DNA of 64,000 nucleotides from Paenibacillus sp. YN15 (lineage in GTDB: Bacteria; Bacillota; Bacilli; Paenibacillales; NBRC-103111). Each line of letters begins with the position of its first letter. Position 1 is the stretch's first letter. Shown one piece after another: positions 43,026 through 51,892 of the stretch. The notes beneath the pieces are model-generated. The model had not been told where the DNA came from and made no database searches. It worked only from the letters and a program-made list of their open reading frames with translations. Location of the stretch: the NCBI RefSeq assembly GCF_003285005.1, contig NZ_QMFA01000002.1, forward strand, positions 290,779 to 354,778, read 5' to 3'. Position numbers and translations under genes: made by a program.

Positions 43026-44021
43026 TTATTTTTGGACGGGGGGGATGCGGGTCCGGGAGACCTGCTCCAGGAAGGAAAGGGTCTTCTGCAGGTATTCCCG
43101 CTTGTTGACGCTGTAGATCAGCTCATGATGGCCCTGGGGCAGCAGCCAAAGCTTGGACTGGGGCTGGGCGGTTTGATTGTCCATAATTTTCTGGGCTTGC
43201 TCATAAGGCGCTTTTTCGTCCATCATGCCATGAATCATAAACATCGGGATTTTATAGGTGTTTTGCAGAATTTTCTCGTAGGGTATCTGGTTCATATTCA
43301 CTCCGTTCATCACCGGGAAGAACATCCGGATCAGCGACAGGGAGGGAAAACGGGGCAAATCGGCATGCTGCCGGATATTGTGATAAAGGGTGTCCGGTGA
43401 CAGAATGAAGGCGCTGTCCAGGATCATGCCAGTAATGTCCTCGCTTTGCAGGGCGGCTCCAAGCGCCGTCCCGGCTCCCATGGAGAAGCCCCAGATGAAG
43501 ATTTGCTTGGCGTTCTTTTGCTTAATGAAGTCGATGGCTCCCAACAGCTCGAAGGTCTCCTGTACGCCGCCGGTCACAATCTGCTCCGGATGGACAAAGC
43601 CGTAATCGAACATCAGGACGTTGAAATTCTGCATATGGGCGGCCTTGGCCAGATCATACATGGGCACCCAGCTTTCCTCCCGGTTGGCCCCGTAGCCATG
43701 GGAGAAGATGATGGTGCGGGTAGCTCCTTCAGCAGGCAAGTACCACCCGTCCAGCTTGGAGGCCTGGTTGATGCTGGGAAAGGTTACGTCTTCATAGGGA
43801 ACGCCGATGGCTTCCAACGGGTTAGAGGAGAGCGGCGTAATAATCGGCCGGGCGAGGAGCCACGCGATGTAAGCATGGAAGGCAACGGTCAAGGCGAGAA
43901 CCGACGCCGTCAAGGACAGGAGGAGCGCCAGCCAGAACCGGGGGCGGGCGAGGATGCTCCGCCTTTTTATGGGAACGCTTACAATGCCTCTTGCTGTATG
44001 AACGGATGACATAACCCTCAT
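43026..44021 (-). CDS. Membrane-anchored alpha/beta hydrolase
   Basis: The 331-residue protein has a basic N-terminus and one membrane helix (about 30-57), followed by an extracytoplasmic alpha/beta hydrolase fold. The oxyanion region is FSHGYGANREES near 107-118. The nucleophile elbow is GFSMGAGTALG, with Ser near 177, and MIHGMMDEKAP supplies the Asp. The catalytic His is in GHHELIYS. It resembles YqkD/BEM46-like hydrolases. Substrate is unknown. GGAGGGAA lies upstream of the start. Confidence 0.88.
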   Translation of the reverse strand: MRVMSSVHTARGIVSVPIKRRSILARPRFWLALLLSLTASVLALTVAFHAYIAWLLARPIITPLSSNPLEAIGVPYEDVTFPSINQASKLDGWYLPAEGATRTIIFSHGYGANREESWVPMYDLAKAAHMQNFNVLMFDYGFVHPEQIVTGGVQETFELLGAIDFIKQKNAKQIFIWGFSMGAGTALGAALQSEDITGMILDSAFILSPDTLYHNIRQHADLPRFPSLSLIRMFFPVMNGVNMNQIPYEKILQNTYKIPMFMIHGMMDEKAPYEQAQKIMDNQTAQPQSKLWLLPQGHHELIYSVNKREYLQKTLSFLEQVSRTRIPPVQK

Positions 44022-44300
44022 GTGAGTTCCCTCCCTTGGCTGTCTGCTAGCAATCTGACCTCTTACGGGTTGTATCAGCGTCGCGGCTATCTATATCTAT
44101 AGTATGAATCCGATGGTCTAACGGCGTCAATCTCCGTCGCAAAATGTAAACCCGCTGTAATCTGGCTGTAATGAAGAATTGGCGGAAATGGGTCTTTATA
44201 TTGGAAAAATGGCTTCCTCTGTATGGACTCGCCTTGTATGCAGGTGCTATAATGTTCAGGATATCTTGGCATATTGCCAACGGGAAGGCGGAAGAGACAA

Positions 44301-46018
<1,718 letters not shown>

Positions 46019-46051
46019 GGGACTGCAAGCGCATAAAGCCGTTGGAGCCTG

Positions 46052-46088
46052 AAGCCGTTTGGCTGGCAGGACCGGCGGCTTTTTTTTG
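46052..46088 (+). terminator. Intrinsic terminator of pyrKD
   Basis: AAGCCG (46052-46057) pairs with CGGCTT (46076-46081), with further GC pairing inside, and the stem leads into eight T residues. Confidence 0.8.
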
Positions 46089-46173
46089 CGGGGGCATTTG
46101 TCCATACCGCCTTTTAGGTGAACGCATACTATGAAGCAGGCGCAAGGTCACACCTGAAATGGAGGCAGCATCC

Positions 46174-46935
46174 ATGAGTTTATTGTCACGAAAATATCCT
46201 TGGAGCAAATGGCAAAAGCATCTCGTGCTGGCCCGCGAGCCTGTTCTTCGGGAGTTTTTGCCGGATACGGCCGTTTTGAAGGAAGAGACCCTGATTGATT
46301 TTTTAAGCCGGTATCCCGTTGTGTTCGCAAAACCCAGCTGCGGCGGAGGAGGCAGGGGGGTTGTCAGAATATCGGTCATAGAGGAGGGGCGCGTGGAAAT
46401 TCAAACCACCGAAACCCGTGTGGAAACGGAAATCCCGCAAGCCTACGCCGCGGTCAAGAGCTTCCTGGGTCCGAAGCAATATATTGTGCAGCAGGGAGTG
46501 TCCCTGATCCGGATAGATGACAGGCCCATAGACTTCCGGACCCTGCTGCTCCGGCCAGGCAGAACATGGCGCTACATGGGAGTAATGGGGAAGCTGGCCG
46601 TCCGCGACCAAATTGTGACCAACCACTGCCGCGGCGGCAGCTCGCTTACCTTTGCCGAGGCCTTGAAGGAGAGCAGAGAACTGCAGCCGGAGGAGATTCG
46701 GGAGCTGGAGAAGCGGATAGAGCGGCTTTCCCGGCTAATAGCCGCCGCCCTGAACAAGCGTTATCCCCTTGTAGCCGAATTGGGGCTGGATATCGGCATT
46801 GACGAGGAGTTGAAGCTTTGGCTCATCGAGGCCAATACCCGCCCCCAATACAAGCTGTTCCGGGATCATGACGATCCGACGCTCTACAGGCGGATCGGCG
46901 CCATTATCAAGACTGTCCGTCTCCCTCTTGCTTGA
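46174..46935 (+). CDS. YheC/YheD-type ATP-grasp protein
   Basis: The 253-residue protein is one ATP-grasp domain: VVFAKPSCGGGGRGVVRIS near 45-63, FRTLLLRPGRTWRYMGVMGK near 121-140, and the metal-binding LWLIEANTRPQYKLF near 218-232. Bacillus YheC and YheD are coat-associated spore proteins of this family. No ligase partner is adjacent. The ATG at 46174 follows GGAGG by 8 bases and is preferred to 46159. Its last 29 bases overlap the end of the convergent M20 gene. Confidence 0.88.
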   Translation: MSLLSRKYPWSKWQKHLVLAREPVLREFLPDTAVLKEETLIDFLSRYPVVFAKPSCGGGGRGVVRISVIEEGRVEIQTTETRVETEIPQAYAAVKSFLGPKQYIVQQGVSLIRIDDRPIDFRTLLLRPGRTWRYMGVMGKLAVRDQIVTNHCRGGSSLTFAEALKESRELQPEEIRELEKRIERLSRLIAAALNKRYPLVAELGLDIGIDEELKLWLIEANTRPQYKLFRDHDDPTLYRRIGAIIKTVRLPLA

Positions 46936-48121
46936 AGGACGCCGACAGCCGTTTATCCTCCACCGCCATCCGGAAGCTTTGGCGGATGCTGTCCGCCAGT
47001 CCGGGAACGGTGAGCACATCATAAGCGGTGGCGGCCAGGGCTTTGGCTCCCAGCAGCATACCATCCAGCGCTCTGTCCTCCAGAGCAAGGTCGCGGAATT
47101 CCACCGTATGCAGCAAGTGCTTCCGGTCGATCACCTTCACGTAGGGGTGGATGGCCGGACAGCGGCGGGAGACATTGCCCAGATCAAGGGAGCCATGATC
47201 CTTGCCGGTTTCGATTGCTTCCGGATCAACGCCCAATGCTGCGAGATTTTTGGTATAGGTGTCCGACAGCTCTTGGTTGGTCAACAGCTCATCGTAGGAA
47301 TATTCATAGTTGGTGACGGTCAGCTTGGCTCCCGTCTGGAGGGCGGCTCCTTCGGCGCAGCGGATCACCTTGCGGACGGTTTCATCCGTATAGGGACGGT
47401 TGCCCGAACGGACATAGAACTGGGCGACGGCATATTCGGGAATAATGTTGGGCGCCGTGCCGCCCTCCGTAATGATGCCGTGGATGCGCACATGGCTTTC
47501 CAGCTGCTGCCGCAGGGCATTGATGGAGTTGAACAGCTGGAGGACGGCGTCCAGGGCGTTGATCCCTTCGTGAGGACTGGCGGCGGCATGGGCGGCTTTG
47601 CCAAAATATTCGAACTGCACCGCATCCATGGCCAGCGAGGTGCCGGAATGCTCATAGGTGTGATACGGGTGGGCCATCAGCGCGGCATCCACATCGTCGA
47701 ATAATCCCGCCTTGGACATAGGCACCTTGGCGCCCTTGGTTTCCTCCGCGGGGGTTCCGTAAACACGGATTTCCCCGCCTGCTTCATCAATGACAGCCTT
47801 CAGCCCTGCGGCCGCCGCGATGCTCATGGTGCAGATCAAGTGGTGGCCGCAGGCATGGCCGATATCCGGCAAGGCATCATATTCCGCCATAAAGGCAATC
47901 ACCGGACCCGGCTTGGGCGACGTGTAGCGGGCAATAAAGGAGGTGGGGATGTCCAATACGCCCCGCTCCACATCGAAGCCCAGCTGGGCCAACAGCCCGG
48001 TCAGCTTCTCCGCCGCCTTAAACTCCTCATGGCCCAGCTCCGGATTCCGTCCAATGAATAATGAGGTTTCCTTCAAAACGGCGGACAATCGGTCAATGGT
48101 GGCAAAAATATGTTCCTTCAT
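46907..48121 (-). CDS. M20-family amidohydrolase (AbgB/HipO-like)
   Basis: The 404-residue metallopeptidase has the metal ligands DIGHACGHHL near 86-95, GTPAEETKGAK near 122-132 and AHPYHTYEHSG near 151-161. The dimerisation domain starts with VQFEYFGKAAHAAASPHEG near 170-188. The resemblance is to p-aminobenzoyl-glutamate hydrolase subunit B and N-acyl-amino-acid amidohydrolases. The ATG at 48121 lies eleven bases after AAAGGAG; the upstream in-frame GTG overlaps that site. It is a single-gene transcript as far as can be seen. Confidence 0.9.
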   Translation of the reverse strand: MKEHIFATIDRLSAVLKETSLFIGRNPELGHEEFKAAEKLTGLLAQLGFDVERGVLDIPTSFIARYTSPKPGPVIAFMAEYDALPDIGHACGHHLICTMSIAAAAGLKAVIDEAGGEIRVYGTPAEETKGAKVPMSKAGLFDDVDAALMAHPYHTYEHSGTSLAMDAVQFEYFGKAAHAAASPHEGINALDAVLQLFNSINALRQQLESHVRIHGIITEGGTAPNIIPEYAVAQFYVRSGNRPYTDETVRKVIRCAEGAALQTGAKLTVTNYEYSYDELLTNQELSDTYTKNLAALGVDPEAIETGKDHGSLDLGNVSRRCPAIHPYVKVIDRKHLLHTVEFRDLALEDRALDGMLLGAKALAATAYDVLTVPGLADSIRQSFRMAVEDKRLSASFKQEGDGQS

Positions 48122-48244
48122 AAACAAAATCACTCCTTTTGTCCCAAAATTATTAAATCCTTTTGGCTCTTGTGCTTGATTCTATCCTATGTACGCCTTA
48201 TGCTATAAACGGATGATGACATACCATTGATCGGAAGGTGCAAA

Positions 48245-48697
48245 ATGAGCTTTTTGGAAAACATTTGGGAACATATACGGCGTGGATTGATTCAGAATGC
48301 CCCGTATCCGGTGGCGCTGAACGTAAACCTCGCTTATACCGTCATGCTCCCGGACAAGGAAAATCACCTGTTCTGGCTGCCATATGAGTACACAGGCCTA
48401 TGCTACCGCGACCATGGCACTTATGTGAATATTCTGCCTTACTATAAAGGCTTCATACTGGAGAATGTGGAGCTTTCCCACGGAACCGACCTGTACAAGC
48501 CCCGGACCGAGGCGGAGTTCCTGAAGCAGCTGTACCGGCTCTCCTGGGATCTGGAGCAGGAGATTGACGGGCTGGTCCGCACTTATGACCCGTCAGCCTG
48601 CGCCGCGGACTACATTCTGAAGATGTACCACTTTATCGATTGGCTCCGGTATTACAATTCCGCCACAGACGGAAAATCCGGCTCTCACTCCGTCTGA
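48245..48697 (+). CDS. Hypothetical protein
   Basis: This 150-residue soluble protein is one I do not recognise. It begins MSFLENIWEHIRRGLIQNAP and is rich in Tyr and Trp: WLPYEYTGLCYRDHG, YVNILPYYKGFILENVEL and the C-terminal FIDWLRYYNS. No signal peptide, membrane helix or Cys motif is present. Ribosome site GGAAGGTG and codon use like its neighbours support a real gene. It lies between the divergent M20 gene and the convergent Cof hydrolase, whose 3' end it overlaps by 13 bases. Confidence 0.75.
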   Translation: MSFLENIWEHIRRGLIQNAPYPVALNVNLAYTVMLPDKENHLFWLPYEYTGLCYRDHGTYVNILPYYKGFILENVELSHGTDLYKPRTEAEFLKQLYRLSWDLEQEIDGLVRTYDPSACAADYILKMYHFIDWLRYYNSATDGKSGSHSV

Positions 48698-49488
48698 TCC
48701 AGCACGAATTTTTCGATAACATGGCGCACGCCGTCCTCATTGTTGCTCCGCGTCACATAGTCCGCCACCTGCTTCAGGGAGTCCACGGCATTTTCCATGG
48801 CGACGCCCAATCCGGCCTGCTCCACCAGCTCATGGTCGTTCCAGCTGTCGCCGATTCCGATGGTTTCCTCCTGCTTGATGCCGTAATGCTCCGCCAGCCG
48901 GAGCAGGGCGTGGCCCTTGGTTCCTTCGGGATGCATGATCTCCAGAAAGTTGGGTTTGGATTTGGTGATATGCGCCTTGTCCCCTACGGCAGCCTTCAGC
49001 TCTGCCAGCACACGGTCCAGGGTCTCCGGCTCGTCGATCATCAGAAGCTTGGGAGCGGTTTTTTCGGCCAGCCGGTCAAAGTCGGGTTCGATTTCATAGG
49101 CAATGTTGTTCAGCTTTGCGTAGTCAATCAGCCTTTCATTTTCTTCCTTGGCCAACAGCGTATCGTTGTGATAGGCCTGAAGGTGCAGGCCGTGCTTGGC
49201 GGCATATTCGAATACATAACGGACCACCTCCGGCGGCACATTCCGCTCATAAATGACAGTTTCGTCGGAGGCGTGCTTCACCAGCGCGCCCTGATAGGTG
49301 ATCAGCGGCACCTCCAGCCCCAGCTTGGCGGCAATTTTGCGGGCGGAGGCGAACATCCGGCCTGTGGCAATGGTAAAAACGGCGCCCTGCTCTATTGCGG
49401 CATAGATGGCTTTGCGGGTTTCCGCGGAAATATCCAAATGGTCGTTCAGCAAGGTATCGTCCAAATCAACGGCAATCAGCTTATACAT
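48685..49488 (-). CDS. Cof-type HAD sugar-phosphate/nucleotide phosphatase
   Basis: The 267-residue protein has HAD motif I AVDLDDTLLN near 6-15, motif II TIATGRMFA near 42-50, a C2B cap (about 85-185), the Lys of GTKGHALLRL near 190-199 and motif IV GIGDSWNDHEL near 212-222. The C2B cap and final motif are typical of the Cof/YidA group. The ATG at 49488 has GGAGTG six bases upstream; an in-frame GTG at 49497 is within that site. Substrate is likely a phosphorylated sugar, flavin or pyridoxal compound. Confidence 0.93.
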   Translation of the reverse strand: MYKLIAVDLDDTLLNDHLDISAETRKAIYAAIEQGAVFTIATGRMFASARKIAAKLGLEVPLITYQGALVKHASDETVIYERNVPPEVVRYVFEYAAKHGLHLQAYHNDTLLAKEENERLIDYAKLNNIAYEIEPDFDRLAEKTAPKLLMIDEPETLDRVLAELKAAVGDKAHITKSKPNFLEIMHPEGTKGHALLRLAEHYGIKQEETIGIGDSWNDHELVEQAGLGVAMENAVDSLKQVADYVTRSNNEDGVRHVIEKFVLDQTE

Positions 49489-49639
49489 GGAAAACACTCC
49501 TTAGCAGGTTTCTCTGACTCTCCGGTCTACCGATTCATTATAGCGTAAACGCATCTGTTCGTCAGCCTGCGAACGCCTTCATGGCGAATCCGGGCCGCTG
49601 GGCAGGGTTATGCGATTGTCATCCTATGGGGGTTGCATC

Positions 49640-50419
49640 ATGCACAACGTCAAAACATCCATTCACTTTTTAGGCACGGGGGATTCCATGGGGGTGCCCC
49701 GAGTATATTGCGGCTGCAGGGTTTGCGAAGAGGCGCGCACCACCGGCAGCAACCGCAGATGGCGTTCGTCCCTGCTTTTGCGGAGGGGGGAGGAGGAGCT
49801 GCTGGTGGACTGCGGCGCCGATTGGCGGGAGCAGATGGAGAGGCTGGGCAAACGCACCGTTGGCAATGTGCTGATCACCCACGCCCACTTTGATCATATC
49901 GGCGGGCTTCCGGAGCTGGCGGATCTATGCAGATGGACAGGCGTCCAACCGGTTTTGTACGCGCCCGAAGAGGTGTTGGCCGTCATCCGACGCCAATTTC
50001 CCTGGGTGGAGGGCAGGCTGATCTTCACTGAAGCGAAGCCGGGTATGGAGCTGCTGGGCTGGAGGATTACCCCGTTCCGGGTCAACCACGGCAAAAACGG
50101 CTATTCCTACGGCTACCGGTTTCAGCGGAAAGAGACAGGCTGGGTATATTGTCCCGATTCCATCGCGCTCGGGGAGAGGGAGAAGGGGCATATGCGGGAT
50201 TTGCGGCTGCTGATCCTGGGAACCAGCTTTTATAAGGAAGAGGCGGATTTCCATACCCGGTCCGTGTACGATATGGTAGAGGCCTGCGGGCTGGTGAAGG
50301 AGCTGGCGCCGGGGGAAACGCTCTTCACCCACATGTCCCACGACATTGATCTGGATCATCCGCCGGAGCTGCCGGAGGGAATCAAATTGGCTTGCACCGG
50401 ACAAGAACTCTTTTTGTAA
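49640..50419 (+). CDS. PhnP-type metallo-beta-lactamase hydrolase
   Basis: The 259-residue protein starts with the PhnP-like HFLGTGDSMGVPRVYCGC. CGCRVC forms a small zinc knuckle near 27-32. The catalytic ligands are THAHFDHIGG near 83-92 and FTHMSHDID near 236-244. PhnP is a phosphodiesterase of phosphonate catabolism and hydrolyses cyclic ribose phosphates; other members of the group act on different phosphodiesters. No phn operon is adjacent. The start follows GGGGGT. A terminator directly overlaps its end. Confidence 0.9.
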   Translation: MHNVKTSIHFLGTGDSMGVPRVYCGCRVCEEARTTGSNRRWRSSLLLRRGEEELLVDCGADWREQMERLGKRTVGNVLITHAHFDHIGGLPELADLCRWTGVQPVLYAPEEVLAVIRRQFPWVEGRLIFTEAKPGMELLGWRITPFRVNHGKNGYSYGYRFQRKETGWVYCPDSIALGEREKGHMRDLRLLILGTSFYKEEADFHTRSVYDMVEACGLVKELAPGETLFTHMSHDIDLDHPPELPEGIKLACTGQELFL

Positions 50420-50434
50420 GAGTTCTCTTTTTGT
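50404..50434 (+). terminator. Intrinsic terminator of the PhnP-like gene
   Basis: AGAACTC (50404-50410) pairs with GAGTTCT (50420-50426), which runs into CTTTTTGTTT. The stop codon is in the loop. Confidence 0.85.
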
Positions 50435-50473
50435 TTGTGACAAATGTGTGGCAGGAAATGATTGCGTTCTCAT

Positions 50474-50755
50474 TGAGAATCATTATCCAGATTCATAAAG
50501 TATTCAATTATAATTGAGAACAGTTCTCTAAGTCCATATATTTTTCACCAATATAACAGGTTTTTGGGGCAGTTCAACAGATTGTCAAAATTCATGTGAA
50601 ATCATTCACTATTGGATCTTATAATAGGAATTGAAAACAGGAATGTGGAAGATTTGTGTAGACTTTATGTCGAAATCATGTTGTTTTAACCCGTGGTCAG
50701 GCCCTCTCACAGCAACGGACAAAGCATTTCACAAGGAAATGTAAACGGTATTACA
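50474..50755 (+). promoter_or_regulatory. Complex control region of the 2-oxoacid oxidoreductase operon
   Basis: This 459-base AT-rich gap holds several symmetric sites. TGAGAAT-C-ATTATCC (50474-50488) resembles a Fur 7-1-7 box. TCAATTATAATTGA (50504-50517) and GAGAAC-A-GTTCTC (50516-50528) are perfect palindromes. TGTGAA-ATCA-TTCACT (50595-50610) is a Rex- or Fnr-like site just upstream of the -10 candidate TATAAT (50620-50625). TGTAA-N6-TTACA (50740-50755) lies in the leader and is weakly cre-like. If the start is near 50632 the Rex/Fnr site covers the -35 region, which suits a repressor better than an activator. Protein identities are inferred. Confidence 0.6.
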
Positions 50756-50878
50756 GGCGCGCGCAAAGATGAAACAGCGAACGCAGCATGCACTCCAATA
50801 CCAGCGGACGGACGATTTCAGCCAGCTTTCTTACATCCGGGTCTTGTCGGCTGTTATTAATAAATAGGAGGGAACCAG

Positions 50879-51889
50879 ATGTCTACCTTACCTAAGAAAA
50901 ATGAGCTTGGATTTTTTGAGATCCGTCTCGAATCCATCGGCGGCCTTGGCGCCAACCTTGCAGGAAAGATGCTTGCCGAAGCGGGAGTATTGGGAATGGG
51001 CCTGAACGGCTCCAACTTTTCTTCGTACGGCTCCGAGAAGAAGGGTTCGCCCATCAAGACTTTCATTCGCTTCACCGACCCGGAAGTGGAAATCCGCGAT
51101 CATAGTCCCATTGAGGTGCCTCATGTTGTCGCTATTTTCCATGAAGAGCTTTACAAAACCGTCAATGTTGTAAGCGGCTTGCCCGCCGACGGCATTGTAC
51201 TGGTGAACTCCACGCGGGATTTCGATGAAATCCGCCGCGACCTGAAGCTGGAATACGGCACGCTTGCCGTAGTGGACGGAATGGGCATTGCCGTGGAAGA
51301 GAAGACCAAGGTCAATACGTCCATGCTGGGCGCTTTGTACCGCATTTGCGACTTCCTTGACCCGGAGGATATGCGCAATACCATCCGCAACACCTTCGGC
51401 AAGAAATATCCGCATCTGGTAGAGCCGAACATCCGCACCTTCGACCGCGGATATAATGAAGTGAAGTTTAAGACCTATGAAGTGCCTGCGGATGCGGAAG
51501 GTAAAGCCTTCAAGCGCTCCGTTACCGTGTACGGCTACGAATCCCAGCCCCTGGGCGGCGTGATTCTGGCCCAAGCCAACACGATTCTCAAGGATATGAG
51601 CGGCTCCCGCCAGGGCTTTATCCCCGAATTCAATGCCGAGAAGTGCATCAGCTGCGCCCAGTGCGACGTGGTGTGCGGCGATATGTGCTTTGTCTGGGAG
51701 GAAGAGCCCAACAAACGCGGCATTATGCAAATGGTGCTGAAGGGAATCGATTATCAATATTGCAAAGGCTGTCTGAAATGTGTGGATGCTTGCCCGACGG
51801 GCGCTCTGCAGGATCTCCGCGAAGAAGTGGGCTATGCCGAGGCGCACCGCGTGCCGTCCAGATTTAATTTCGTACTGGGAGGAGCTTGA
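50879..51889 (+). CDS. 2-oxoacid:ferredoxin oxidoreductase gamma-delta fusion
   Basis: This 336-residue subunit has a gamma (PorC-like) domain from about 10 to 195, with RLESIGGLGANLAGKMLAEA and FSSYGSEKKGSPIKTFIRF. The C-terminal delta (dicluster ferredoxin) domain has clusters Cys256/259/262/266 (CISCAQCDVVC) and Cys295/298/301/305 (CKGCLKCVDACPTG). Thus two subunits that are separate in archaeal four-subunit enzymes are joined. It would carry electrons from the TPP site to ferredoxin. A typical AGGAGG site precedes the ATG. The alpha-beta gene follows after 3 bases, so they form one operon. Confidence 0.92.
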   Translation: MSTLPKKNELGFFEIRLESIGGLGANLAGKMLAEAGVLGMGLNGSNFSSYGSEKKGSPIKTFIRFTDPEVEIRDHSPIEVPHVVAIFHEELYKTVNVVSGLPADGIVLVNSTRDFDEIRRDLKLEYGTLAVVDGMGIAVEEKTKVNTSMLGALYRICDFLDPEDMRNTIRNTFGKKYPHLVEPNIRTFDRGYNEVKFKTYEVPADAEGKAFKRSVTVYGYESQPLGGVILAQANTILKDMSGSRQGFIPEFNAEKCISCAQCDVVCGDMCFVWEEEPNKRGIMQMVLKGIDYQYCKGCLKCVDACPTGALQDLREEVGYAEAHRVPSRFNFVLGGA

Positions 51890-51892
51890 GTC

